A stretch of DNA of 64,000 nt. Origin: Galdieria sulphuraria (Eukaryota > Rhodophyta > Bangiophyceae > Galdieriales > Galdieriaceae). The notes beneath the pieces are model-generated. The model was not told the DNA's origin. It searched no databases and worked only from the letters and a program-made list of their open reading frames with translations. Of the stretch, positions 9,925 through 20,675 are shown one piece after another; the first letter of the stretch is position 1; the number at the start of each line of letters is the position of its first letter. Position numbers and translations under genes: made by a program. The DNA is taken from the NCBI RefSeq assembly GCF_000341285.1, contig NW_005178458.1, forward strand, positions 1-64,000, given 5' to 3'.

Positions 9925-11635
9925 ATGAGAAACTTGACGAAACTGCTAAAACAGGCAGCAGCCGACAAATATATTCAAGGTAACTTTAACGAAAGATGGG
10001 AAATTTTAGAGCCGTTAGGAAGGTAAACGAATGTTTTACTTAGTTTGCATTTTGTTAAGAGTATTCTGATTTGTAGAGGTAGCTTTTCGAAAGTTAGCAT
10101 TGCTATGAGAAAGAATTCTGCCTCTTCAAATACAACACAAAATAATGATACTGAATTTGCAGCAGTAAAAACGATAGATAAGAAAACTATATATGAAGGA
10201 TACGATAGCGAAGTTTTATTGGCAAGAGAAGTGAAAGCTTTACGTTTGGTATGCAGCGGCAATTGATGGTCCCTCCCTTCTTTATTAAAGAAACTTAGGC
10301 TGGAAATGGGAATAACTTTGTCGTTGATTTATATGAAGTGATTGAAGAGAAAGATAAAGTTTACATTGTTCAGGTTGGCTTATGTTCTTGTCGCAATCCT
10401 TTGTCTTACAATTTTACATAGGAGTTGTAAGTGTGTAAGCTTCTTTTTGCTTATTTCTCAGTTCCATACGTAGACTACGGGGTGGCGAATTGTTTCAAAG
10501 AATAGTTAATTGTGGTTTCTTTGACGAAATTCACGCTAGTCGATTAGCTTACAGCATGGTTGCTTCTATCGCGCACTGTCACTCGGTTCATGTTGTTCAT
10601 CGAGACCTGAAACGTAAGCTTTTTTAGACTCATCTATGAAATGATATCAATATAGCCTGAAATTAGCCGAAAATTTTGTCTTTGAGAATGAACAAGAAAA
10701 TTGCAAGCTAAAATTAGTTGATTTTGGCTTAGCTAACATTATGGCTTCGGAAAATGTTGCGTTTTATACGTTGTGTAAGAGTGAGATTTTTTTTCAATGT
10801 TGAATGCTTATTTTCTAGCATGTTAGGTGGTTCTCCTTCGTACATTGCTCCGGAGATTTTGTTTCAACAAGCGTATACCTCAAAGGTGGATGTCTGGAGT
10901 TTGGGTATCATAATCCATATTCTTTTAAGTGGCCATGCACCATTTGAACATCGAGATGAGAAAGTATTATTTCATAAGATTAAATACGATCAAGTTGAGT
11001 TTAGAGGCGGTTCCTGGACAGACATATCGGATGAAGCAAAGGATTTGGTCTTAAAGATGTTGACGAAAACTCCACAGTCTCGACCAGATATTTACTGGTG
11101 TTTGCAACATCCTTGGATACTAAAGGGTCAAAGATGCTATGAAAACGCAGTCGTATCACCTAGCCTCAAGAATACATTGAGGAATCTCCGGAATTTCGAT
11201 GCAAGAGAGAAGTGGGAAGTAAGAAGCAGAATAATTTTGCATTTTGGCTTTAAGAATATCTATTAGGAGGCAATTTCAAAAATTAGAAAAGCCAATAGAT
11301 TGGCTCACTTGGCAGAATTGCACGAGAGGATTCTCTCAGCGACTATGGAGCCAGACGAGTCTCATGGCCCCAAGTTTGATGTTTCGGAAGTTGAGGAGCG
11401 ATCCATGACTTTATTTGAAGAGACTCGTGAAGAATATATGACAGGAGAAGATTTAAATGAAGAAGAACAAGAAGAAGAAATTATAGGAAAGCCTTCCAAC
11501 GAGTTGAACCAGGCCGAGACAGCATCTAGATTTGAACATTTTCTAGGAAGGAAGCCACCTTCAAAAGAGAAGGAGTCGCAGAAGGTCAAGTATCAGGATA
11601 CTTCAGTTTCTTGTGGGCTTTGTGTGTTGCAATAG
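9925..11635 (+). CDS. CaMKI-like Ser/Thr kinase with C-terminal CAAX box (paralogue A)
   Basis: Eight exons: 9925-10022, 10077-10248, 10299-10373, 10422-10426, 10474-10613, 10667-10774, 10827-11218, 11267-11635; 452 aa. Kinase motifs are complete: Gly loop GRGSFSKV, AAVK lysine, HRDLKPENF, DFGLAN, GSPSYIAPE and DVWSLGIII. Exon 4 is only 5 nt (GAGTT) and supplies Glu plus two bases of Leu in the hinge region ELLRGGELF. After the kinase domain the segment RNFDAREKWE...ANRLAHL resembles the autoinhibitory/calmodulin-binding segment of CaMKI-type kinases. No EF hands, so it is not a CDPK. The tail is acidic and ends CVLQ, a CAAX box predicting farnesylation. Exon order and lengths mirror paralogue B at 17399-19072. 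Confidence 0.9.
10422..10426 (+). other. 5-nt microexon (kinase A, exon 4)
   Basis: GAGTT flanked by AG (10420-10421) and GT (10427-10428). Skipping it shifts the frame. Inclusion gives E-L followed by L-R-G-G-E-L-F, the conserved hinge/alpha-D sequence of CAMK-group kinases. An alternative acceptor at 10460-10461 for the next exon would insert four codons; the acceptor at 10472-10473 fits the family. Confidence 0.8.
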
Positions 11636-12150
11636 TGGTTCTTGAAAACTTCTAAAAGCCGATGCCAAGTAATACTTTTAAGATAGTCACTGGAATGACA
11701 AGACTCTTTTATGAGTGTAACATTGTTACATGACGTAAGTGGAATGCGACTCCGGCACAAACGAAGAATTATCATGTTGTTGAGACATTTTAGCAGTCTT
11801 GTAATTTCTAGACAAACGCCTAATGAGAATATTCCTAAAGTGAACGCGATGCTTGGAGTCTCGATATGAAGAATTTCGTTGTAGATTTCTGGAGAGCTTT
11901 TCGTTTCTTAATTCATTTGTTGCTCTCTTTATTTGACAAGGCAAACAGCATATTTCAATTCGTGACTTTACCTTGTCATAAACAAAATGCTTCTTGTAAT
12001 CATGATATGTAGAATATAGGATAAGAATATTACAGTTGCTTGGCTTTTGATTTCAAGTTTTGCAATTTCATAGTGTTTTGTTGAGACATAACATGTTTGC
12101 TCAGTGTCAAAGGCATTATTTATCGCTTTATTATATATCATTTCTGAATA
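11636..12150. other. intergenic region between convergent genes
   Basis: 515 bp between the stop codons of kinase A and IPK1; it must hold both 3' ends. Two short plus-strand frames overlap by ATGA here: 11744-11869 (41 codons) and 11866-12012 (48 codons, with a hydrophobic stretch). Neither has family support. No RNA gene seen. Confidence 0.4.
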
Positions 12151-13498
12151 CTATGGAAATTGAAATAGGAATTGGTCATTTTCCAACCATATTTTTAGTT
12201 TTTTTAGTGATTTGGGCTCTAAATCTATAACTGAAATACTATAATAGTACATTCTTTGTTCAATATATATCGGTTTCCACATATCACTGAGGTAGCAATT
12301 TGAATTCTCAGAAACTTGAACAAAACTAATCAAAAGGGAACAATCCTTCGTTATCGTAGAATATAGAAAATCGCCGAGAATTCTTTCCAACTCTCCACTT
12401 TCCAAGGAATGCAAACAACTGAGTCCTTGTAGAAAGGATCTTTCCAGTTTTTGAATATCTCCAGTCAAACACCAATGCATCCGTGTCTCTTCCTCATCTG
12501 AATCAAATATCATATCATGAAAACTATTTAGATACAAAAGTTCTTCTTTCAGCCAACCAGGAGTAAAAGATTTTCCATAAATTTTCTTCTCCAGTTTCTC
12601 TAAATCAGAGTCTTTCAAGGTCTCCAAGGCCTCGAGTGCTAATTTTGCACCTTCGTAGTCCAAGATATCCAGTTGCTGAATCATTCGTAACCTTGAAAAC
12701 AGTATGGCCTCCTTACAAATAATATGTACAAGAATATCCAACTTTGTTTCCAATATCGTTGAAGAAATGGGTTCAGGTTGATGAGGATGTAATAACTGAA
12801 GATATTTGCTTTTCTGCCTTATTAGCGAAACCAAGGCTCGACGGATTCTATCGTGCTGAAAGGAAAGGATATCCTCAGGCGTGTAGACAAGGCTATCTTC
12901 GCTTTGAAAATTTTTAAGATTGCTCCTGTGCAAGAACTCTAAGTCTTTCAAACTACTATTTTCTTCATTACCTGTAATAGCGATATTTATATTGGGAAAT
13001 GGGAGCTGGAACGAGACGACTACGTGGAAGCAACATATATTTTGGTTTCCATTCTATACAGATACAGTCTTCACTACATACAGCTGTAGTACAAGGCACT
13101 TTTCTTTGGTCTCTGATCAAAATCACTGACTTGGAAAGCACGTCCACGTCTTTACCTTCCACAAGTTGACAGTGAAGAGATCTCGAGAGCTCACAAAGAA
13201 ACCCGGTGGAAACGGAAACATTGTAAGCTTTTGGCAGATAATGAAAACCTATATTCGTTCCAAAAAAATCTCTCACAAAACGCTGTTCTTCTGTTACTTC
13301 TAAACTCGTAAACTGACGAGCATCTTGTCTGCGGACACGTAAAAGTAACCCTTTAGAAAGAGGTTGCTACGACAAGAATTGTACCTCTTTATATAAAAAT
13401 CTTACAAAATCTAAACGTACTTTTCCCATTGGTTCAAACAAAATATGTCTTCCTCCACAACGAAAGTACTTCCACTCTTCTTCTTCTACCCAAGACAT
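12151..13498 (-). CDS. IPK1: inositol-pentakisphosphate 2-kinase (IPK1)
   Basis: Three exons: 13498-13421, 13366-13024, 12971-12151; 413 aa. The N-terminus has W-K-Y-F-R-C-G-G-R-H-I followed by KGLLLRVRR, the nucleotide-binding start of the IPK1 fold. Exon 2 ends in CICIEWKPKYMLLP, corresponding to the IEIKPK-x-G-F-L-P motif that binds the inositol phosphate. The join into exon 3 (donor GTAGTC, acceptor TTACAG) gives FLHRSNLK, aligned with the family RFCMHQ-x-LK. A YTPEDILSF segment matches the YDPLDLFSG element. IPK1 phosphorylates InsP5 to InsP6 (phytate). The sequence is divergent, so the name rests on motif order rather than overall similarity. Its start is only 36 bp from the divergent CtpA start. 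Confidence 0.78.
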
Positions 13499-13534
13499 TT
13501 CCTTTTTTCATAGAAAACCGATTGATCTCGTATC

Positions 13535-15058
13535 ATGTTGTGTTTTGCTGTTCATATCTGCTCTTTCCGCGCCTTTCCTGTTAGTAGACTTGAAAAGTTT
13601 GATAACTTTGTTACCTTGAAGCCAAGTACTATCGTATTTTCATTGAGAAAGAAACTTTCTGGTAATAGTTGCCGTTGCAATACTGTGAAGATGGTAAACC
13701 AGAAAAACTATTCTGGCATTCTAGTGCTAGCTGTTATCTCTGTTTTGAGCACTAGTTCTATTTTGTGTCTTCATAAAACACCTTCTTATTGTGAAAACGC
13801 TTATGCAGCGGTTGCTCTGAACGAAAACTCTTCAAAACCGGAAGTAGAATTTCTAAGCGAAATTTGGAAGCTTGTAGATAAATACTATTATGACGAAACG
13901 TATTCAGGTCATTCCTGGACTCAAGTTTGGAAAGAGTATCATACAAAATTGACATCAAGAAGAGAAACAACATACAAGATTGCAACATCGATGCTGAAAG
14001 TTTTGAAGGATCCATATAGCACAGTTGTGAGACCCGCAGATTTTCGAAGGCTTCTCAAATATGATATGACAGGAACGGGTTTGTTGTTGGCACCTTCAGA
14101 TGATGGTTATCTTATAGTTACCGGTCCGCCACCGAAGGGTAGTCCCGCGAATAAAGTTGGCGTTCGAGTAGGTGATCGAGTCACTGCTATAAATGGTAAA
14201 CCAGTGGTGTGTATTTTTCTTCTTTTCTCGTGAGGTTTTCTACTCAAATTATATTAGAAGGGAATGACAAGTATAGAAGCAGCCGAGGCCTTGCAAGGTG
14301 ATGGAAAGAGCCAGCTGGTTCTCGTTTTAGATTCGAAAGGAAAAGGAAGTGAATATCGCACAGTCACCTTGGACAGAGAATATTCGAATGAGAATGCTAT
14401 TTCATCTTATAGGATTTTTTCTCATAATACAAGTGGTAGAGAATATCGAATTGGATATATCAAGATTAGAGAATTCAATGCCAGCGTGGCTTACAAATTA
14501 TTACAAGTTGTTAATTACTTGGAACAGCAAGGTGCTAACGCATATATTCTAGACTTGCAGGGAAACCGAGGAGGTGCCCTTGAAGGAGCATTTCAAGTCG
14601 CTGGCATATTTATGGAACATGGTACAGTCGTGCGAATATTGGATAGGAACCATCATGAAGACCAGCTAACTGTCCAATCAACACATAGACTGCAGGCTGA
14701 CAATATAACTCCTACAAGTGATCCTATTGTCATTCTTACCGATAAATACTCAGCTAGTGCATCGGAGATATTAGCAAGCGCTTTGCATGATAACTGTCGA
14801 GCTGTTTTGGTTGGAGAGAAAACTTTTGGAAAGGGTTTAGTACAAGCCGTTTTTGGGCTTTCGGACGGGGGTGGTTTGATTTTGACTGTTGCTGAATATC
14901 AAACTCCTAACCATACCAACATTCATAAGAAAGGAATTGAACCCGATATATACTTGAAACAAAGAAATCCCATTTCCGTCATTCGAGAATGGGATAAGAT
15001 AGATAAGCAATTATGCCAATGTCGACAACAAATAGAGAATAGCAGCAATCTACGTTGA
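13535..15058 (+). CDS. CTPA: thylakoid-lumen C-terminal processing peptidase (CtpA-type, S41)
   Basis: Two exons, 13535-14206 and 14258-15058, 490 aa. The first roughly 50 residues are Arg/Ser/Lys rich and a hydrophobic segment follows (VLAVISVLSTSSILCL, near 65-80), then AYA. This is a bipartite plastid/thylakoid targeting signal. A PDZ domain (TGTGLLLA...GSPANKVGVRVGDRVTAING) precedes the S41 peptidase domain. The catalytic Ser/Lys dyad is visible as SASASEILASAL and TFGKGLVQ. CtpA cleaves the C-terminal extension of the photosystem II D1 precursor so that the Mn cluster can assemble. The intron (51 nt) interrupts the PDZ domain after INGKPV. It diverges from IPK1 with 36 bp between start codons. 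Confidence 0.92.
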
Positions 15059-15722
15059 CAACGAGCTGGACGAATCTAAAGTCATATAAATGACAACTAT
15101 AAATTGCTGTTATTCATTCGTTTTTCGTTATCATTTCTCACAAGTTGCAGTTCAATTGCAACGAAACAACTTTGTCATATTATTTCATCCAACCATATCA
15201 ACTCTGTGCTTAAGAAACAACTTGGAGGAAAGACTCAAAGTCAAGGTAAAAGCAATTTCAGAAAAGTAATCGTGCCTTGTTGGATTATATCATAGCTTTG
15301 CCTTGAGTCTCGCTGGTCTTGTAGTATTCAACGATGCTTCGTGTTCACTTATGTTCTGGTAGCCTTTCCACCATTTAATAGACTGGTCCTCTTGAAAGCA
15401 TTTTGTTGGCAACTCGTAAGCCATTCGAAAACGTCTATTTCTATTTCACAATATTCTGAGGATAACAACACAAGTCTCAAGGAGAAACACTATGACATAC
15501 CTAACAAAACCATTCGCTTAATTTTTCCAAAATATATCAAAGTACGCAACAAATAATTGGAGACTATCTTACAAGTTGTCAAGGAACACAGAGTCTTGGG
15601 AATATACATCTACCTCAAACTTTGACAAATGCATACTCACAAAATGAGCATGAGAATTTTATGTATCGAATGTTAGCCTAATAGCTGTCCTAAAGGTAGA
15701 AAGCTTTAGTCAGAGTTTTCTT
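15059..15722. other. intergenic, 664 bp, no supported gene
   Basis: Lies between two plus-strand genes (CtpA and CWF19L1). Short open frames at 15104-15295 and 15341-15556 start with TTG or lack family features and are probably chance. No tRNA fold seen. Confidence 0.4.
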
Positions 15723-17321
15723 ATGGAATTGACAAAGTTTCTAGTCTGTGGAGCTATAAAGGAAGGTTAGTCAAGAAAATTGTAAACGTATTCTTGCTTA
15801 CAGCTCTGTTGAAGAAAGTGAGGCAGAATTGTTTCTATCACGAATATTAAGGGTGCAGGAAAAGCAAGGACCTTTCTCCTTTGTTCTGTGCTGTGGTTTC
15901 GACTTAAAACAACTTGTAAGTTTGACTACAGCGGCAGAAAAGAAGGAAGAGTTGTCCTTGGAGGTTTATCTGGCTTCTCAACACAAATGGGATAGTGTAC
16001 CGTTAAAGGAATCTATTCAGAAAAACGTTTATACTCTCAGACCTTTCGAAGTTTTTGAGGTTTGTAGCTTTCGAATATCATTCATTCCTTGTGGCCTTTC
16101 ACACGATTGGAATGCGTTCAACAGTTTTGTAGAAAGCTGTATGCGTTCGCAAACTCAGTTAGATATTGCAATCCTGGATATTTCTCTCGACAGACAATCG
16201 CTGCATCTTCAAGGGCAATATAGCGACTTATCAAAAGGTTTGGCGCAGCTAAAGCCACGTTATTCATTCTGTTCGGTGGAGGTATTTTACCGTTTCTTGT
16301 ATGTTCTTTGTCGTTGTTCACATTTTATTAGCCTTTTGAATATTTTGAATATGGCCCTTTTCTATTTGAGGATAGTTTTACTCTTTCCCGTTTTATTCAT
16401 TTGAGCCATGTCGGCTCAAAGCAAAAGTGGCTATATGCTCTATCTATGAAACCTGTAGCTTATTTGGATGAAACCAATTGGATAAAAGAAAGGTCGGGTC
16501 CCTCAGTATTACCCAATCCTTTTCAATTCGACAAAATCGTCGAAGAAGAAGAAAAAGAAGTAGCAAATGTTAGATTTTTGGAGAAGTATAGTTTAGATGG
16601 TGACGCAAAGAAGCCTCATCAGGCTTCGTGTTGGTTTTGTTTAGCCAATGAAAAGGATTTACATTTGATTGTTGACGTTGGTCAGTATTGTTTTTTGGCA
16701 CTTGCAAAGGGATACCTGTCCAAGTATCACCTTCTCATCGTTCCTATCGAACATGTGGGCTCGAGGTTTGAGTTGTCGACAGAAACTTGGAAGGAAGTAC
16801 AGTTTTACTTATCTTTGTTGGAGAATTGGTGGAGTTCAATGAATTTACAAATATTTTGGTTTGAGAGAAGTATGAAACCGCCATCAGGAAACGAAGTGAA
16901 TCATATGCAGATACAAGTTATTGGAATGCCTATCAGAGAAAGCCTTTCTTTTGTATCTAATCTTTTGGATAGAGAATCTAAGAGACTAGGAGTTACCATA
17001 TGGGAGCTGGGTTCAGAGACTGAGTTTGAAGAGAAATATCGTAGTGGAAAGATGGACGAGTACATCTTGTTCAAGTTACCGGATGGTTGCTATGCTTTAC
17101 ATGTTGTTGAAAGTGAAAACAAAAGAAAGCGCAAGTATGCTGGTACACAATCTCCCTATTTTGCCTTGTTTTCATTCGGAAGAAAGATTGCAGCATTGGC
17201 GATGAATATGCCTCAAAAGATAGATTGGAAAAAGTCAGTAAATGACATGAAGGAAGAAGAGCAAGTCACGAATGAACTACGAGAGGAGTTTCTGTCTTGG
17301 AAACGCAAAATGTTTAGCTGA
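15723..17321 (+). CDS. CWF19L1: CWF19-like protein 1 / Drn1 homologue
   Basis: Three exons: 15723-15765, 15815-16281, 16332-17321; 499 aa. Exon 1 encodes LVCGAIKE, equivalent to the LVCGDVEG start of the calcineurin-like N-terminal domain. The second join gives FTLSRFIHLSHVGSKQKWLY, matching the RFIxLAxVGN-x-KKWLYA block. The CwfJ C-terminal-1 domain begins CWFCLANEKDLH and includes LALAKGYLSKYHLLIVPI with a His motif. CWF19L1/Drn1 binds the lariat debranching enzyme Dbr1 and modulates intron turnover, which suits this intron-bearing genome. Intron 1 has an alternative short form (15770-15803); the 49-nt form was chosen because it fits local intron length and keeps the frame. Confidence 0.85.
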
Positions 17322-17398
17322 TTTATTATAAGAATTTTCAATCAGTAGTCTCAGACAACGATATGGTTTCCAAAAAAGGAATAAATATGAAGTACTCC

Positions 17399-19072
17399 TT
17401 AAGAAATGACACAAGAACAGAAAGGTTCCCTTTCACTTGGCATATGTTTGGTGTTGGTGTCATTTTTGTCTGCAGGTTCATTCTTTGTCTTTAAGGATGA
17501 AGTCAAAGTCTCTTTTGAAGTTTCTAATCCTTCCTTGACTGGATCCTGAACTTTACCATCTTGTGGCCTCGTTGATTTGTCTCCATCCTTCTCCTCTTCA
17601 TTGTTGGTTTTCTCTTCTGACGGAGGAGAGCCACTCTGATCAGTCTCACTAGCAGAACGTAATACATGGTGATGAAGATGGGCTAAGCGAGCCATGCGAT
17701 TCATTGCAGTAACTCCGGCAACAGCTGCCTAATAAAAGTCATCTTAGTATGTGCAACAAAAAGGTCCATAGTTTCCAACAATCCTTACATGCCAATTACG
17801 CCTTGCTTTGAATTGTCTTAAATTCTTTACTGTATGTTCCAAATGATGCTGCTCTTCAAGAATATGCTGGCCTTTCTCTATCCAAGGATGCTGTAGACAT
17901 TCTTCACATGAAGGTCTCTTTCGTGGATCCTTTTCCAACAACGAAGCTACAAAATGCTTCGCATCAGAAGATATAGCATCCCATTCCTTTCCTTCCATTC
18001 GAACAGGGTCGTGTTTTATTCGACGAAAAAGCTCTTTCTCATCTTTCGCTTCAAAAGGTGCATATCCTGCCAATAAGATATAAATAATTACTCCCAAACT
18101 CCAAATATCCACCTTATACGTATAAGGCTTCTGATAAAGTATTTCTGGAGCAACATAGGATGGAGAACCACCTACTGCCTCATAAAAAAAATTCTACCAA
18201 GTAAGAAAAAACTCACAAATGGTTCGAAATGTTGATGCAGGACTGGCCATAATGGCTGCCAAACCAAAGTCAATCAATTTCAATTTTGCGTCATAAGCAT
18301 GACTTTCAAAAACAAAATTCTCAGCTAAACTAGTTGTCAGAAAATGACTTGGGAAAAACTTCAACTCACGTTTGAGATCTCGGTGAACGACGTGTTTCGA
18401 GTGACAATGTGCAACTGAAGAAATCATACACGAAGCGATAGCACTAGCGTCTTTCTCGGAAAAGTGGCCTCGTTGCACGATTTGGTCGAAAAGTTCTCCT
18501 CCAGATAGTCTTCAAATAATAAGGCTTGATTCGAACAAAAACGAAAACTTACAGTTCCTACATATGGTTCGAAAGTTTCCATTAAAACAAAGGCTTTAAA
18601 ACGTACCATTATCAAATAAACAAACTTTTCGTCTTCACATACTTCGTACAACTGAGCGACATAGGGATAACCATTTCCAACCTAAAGGATTCTTCCTTCA
18701 ACAATAAGCTATCCAGTATAAGAAAAAACATACAGTCACAAAAGTCTGTATCTCGCGCGCAACTAATTCTTCACTCTCCGAACCGTTTCTCATGTCTTCC
18801 TTTGAAATACACTTAATAGCAACTTCAGAAATCGTTTCATCACGAGAAGCGTTGGTAGGTCCAAAACCGGAATACACGGAATCCTCTTCGCTCTTTCGCT
18901 TTCCGATAGTAACTTTGGAAAAACCCCCTCTGCCTTACTGTAAACGATTGCCCCCATAAAAAGAAAAACAAACTTACTCTCCTAACTTTTTCAATATTTC
19001 CCATCTTTGTTTAAAGCTTTCGGGATGGTACTTTTCTCCAGCTGCTCGTTTGATGAGAGGCGAACAGTGCAT
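17399..19072 (-). CDS. CaMKI-like Ser/Thr kinase with C-terminal CAAX box (paralogue B)
   Basis: Eight exons on the minus strand: 19072-18978, 18929-18734, 18681-18607, 18557-18553, 18509-18370, 18324-18217, 18171-17789, 17728-17399; 443 aa. Motifs: Gly loop GEGGFSKV, VAIK lysine, HRDLKPENF, DFGLAA, GSPSYVAPE, DIWSLGVII. Exons 3, 4, 5 and 6 have exactly the same lengths as in paralogue A (75, 5, 140, 108 nt). RQFKARRNWHAAVAGVTAMNR resembles the CaMKI regulatory segment. The tail is Ser/Asp/Lys rich and ends CSCVIS, a CAAX box (CVIS) with a nearby second Cys that could be palmitoylated. An in-frame upstream ATG at 19114 would add 14 residues; 19072 aligns with the start of paralogue A. The 3' end faces CWF19L1, 77 bp away. 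Confidence 0.9.
18553..18557 (-). other. 5-nt microexon (kinase B, exon 4)
   Basis: GAACT on the minus strand, flanked by a TAG acceptor and a GTAAGT donor. It encodes Glu plus two bases of Leu at the same hinge position as the 5-nt exon of paralogue A, giving ELLSGGELF. The two microexons differ in sequence (GAGTT, GAACT) but encode the same residues, so this is a conserved exon rather than an artefact of recent copying. Confidence 0.82.
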
Positions 19073-19112
19073 TTCCTCCCAAAAAATGGATTTCAAGTAA
19101 AAGATTTTTGTC

Positions 19113-19614
19113 ATGTCGGAGGCTAAAGACAACTTCAGAAGCAATCTTTTTACACAAAGTTCAGCTTTGGTGAGACAGCCACCTCCAGAACTTCCCAAAG
19201 AACTTCCAAAAGATTTCTTAAAGGGTGGGTAATTTGGTTCTCGATCCTACAAAAGCTTAGTTTTGTTCAGATTTGAATCTTTGCGAGAAACATCTTGCCA
19301 ACGTGTTTCGTTGCTTTTTGCTATTCTCTGAAGAGAAGAGATGCCGTATTCAAATGACAATATATAGGAAGTGTAAGGAAAGACGAGACAAGGCCATAAG
19401 AGAACGCGTATGGGAGTGGGATGAAGGATATTTTCGCTCCCTAAATTCGAGGTCCCGACAAGCTCTGCTTGGAGAGCTTCAAAAGGAACTTGAAAAGAGA
19501 CAAGAACTGCTTGAGCGAGCAAGAGAAAGAAATAACAAACTGGGGGCAATTCATGTGGAGTCCCGCATTTCGGACCTGCAACGGAGATTGGAACACCTAA
19601 AACAATTCGTGTAA
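19113..19614 (+). CDS. twin CX9C-motif protein (mitochondrial intermembrane space type)
   Basis: Two exons, 19113-19224 and 19271-19614, 151 aa. An in-frame stop lies just upstream, so the ATG at 19113 is the start. Residues 42, 52, 62 and 72 are cysteines, giving C-x9-C-x9-C-x9-C. The first and last pairs are the two CX9C motifs of MIA40 substrates such as CMC/COX assembly proteins and complex I accessory subunits. A proline-rich stretch (PPPELPKELPKD) precedes them. The C-terminal half is a charged coiled coil (ELQKELEKRQELLERARER). The exact family member was not identified. The start is 40 bp from the start of the divergent kinase B, so the 5' leaders probably overlap. Confidence 0.72.
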
Positions 19615-19849
19615 TTACTCAAACGCCTAACCTTAGGAATGATTATTGAGAGGTTAAAGGGTTACCAGCTTTATCAAACTATAGAAGAACGATTTTCTAC
19701 GAACACACCTATATGAAATAGATTCTTGTTAGGCAGATTCTGTATTTGGTTTTATCGTCGACTTGAGTAAATATTTTGCTTACTGTTTTCGAAAGTTGCC
19801 TTCTTTTCTATATATGAAGAAACACACTGAAATTTATTTCACTACAATA

Positions 19850-20656
19850 TTACTCGGATGCGAGCAACTCTGTTCTCAGCTGCCAAGCTGAAGTGAAAAA
19901 AGAATGATATAATAATATGGACAATGAAACAGCTACTGCACTTGTTGCTCCAGCCAAAACAAACACAATCATGAGCTGATATCTTGCGGCAACTGAAGGA
20001 TCCGCTCCTCCCAACATTTGTCCAGTCATCATTCCAGGTAATGAAACAAGTCCCACAGTCATCATTCCGTTGATAGAAGGAATCATGGAAGAACGAAGAG
20101 CTGCACGCAATGCAGGAGCAACTGCTTGTCTAGGTGTCGCTGAAAGACTCAGAAGGGCCTCAATTTCTCCTTGACGAGAAACAATCTCACTCACCATTCT
20201 TTCTGAAACCAAAGCAGCTGCATTCATTGCATTTCCAACGATCATTCCTGCAAGAGGAAGAAAATATCGAGGATCCCACCAAGGATCAGTACCTATCACA
20301 AACGCCGTCACCATAACTGTAGTTACTCCAGAGCCCATTACAATCGAAACTGCACTTTTATATAACAAGCCTGGAAGTTTCCGCTTCACTCTTCGCGTCG
20401 CAGTCCAAACAGCTACTGACAACATAATACCAAAGGCCAACATAACAACAGCTACCTTGCGAGTTAAAAATACCCATCTTAGAAAATATCCTACCATTAA
20501 CAACTGAACAGTCGCACGAAAACCTCCCAAAGTAATGTCTCTTTCGAGACCAAGTTCCAAAAGATGAATAGCTACAATGTTGGCAATGAGAAAACCACCC
20601 GCAAAAATAAGTTGTTCTGGATCCAAAGGTATTGCTCCTGTATCTGGACAAGACAT
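19850..20656 (-). CDS. fetB: FetB/ALS3-type ABC transporter permease (UPF0014)
   Basis: Single exon, 268 aa from the first ATG (20656). The frame extends only six codons upstream to a TTG. Seven or so hydrophobic segments are seen. UPF0014 signatures include LGGFRATVQLLMVGYFLRW, GMIVGNAMNAAAL, SLSATPRQAVAPALRAALR and GLVSLPGMMTGQMLGGA. Homologues are bacterial FetB (YbbM), which with FetA exports iron, and plant ALS3/STAR2, which acts in aluminium tolerance. It lies 19 nt downstream of the FetA-like ATPase stop on the same strand, in a different frame and in bacterial gene order. There is no intron and no obvious targeting peptide. In an acidophilic, metal-rich habitat a metal-export role would be logical (inference). 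Confidence 0.9.
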   Translation of the reverse strand: MSCPDTGAIPLDPEQLIFAGGFLIANIVAIHLLELGLERDITLGGFRATVQLLMVGYFLRWVFLTRKVAVVMLAFGIMLSVAVWTATRRVKRKLPGLLYKSAVSIVMGSGVTTVMVTAFVIGTDPWWDPRYFLPLAGMIVGNAMNAAALVSERMVSEIVSRQGEIEALLSLSATPRQAVAPALRAALRSSMIPSINGMMTVGLVSLPGMMTGQMLGGADPSVAARYQLMIVFVLAGATSAVAVSLSILLYHSFFTSAWQLRTELLASE

Positions 20657-20675
20657 ACTGGACACTTGCAACAAC

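Noticed and set aside
10754-11266. Kinase A exon region considered as a truncated kinase pseudogene
   Set aside because: Upstream exons with correct phases supply the Gly loop, Lys and HRD motifs; the gene is complete.
15770-15803. 34-nt first intron in CWF19L1
   Set aside because: Keeps the frame but is shorter than almost all other introns and uses a weak donor; the 49-nt alternative is preferred.
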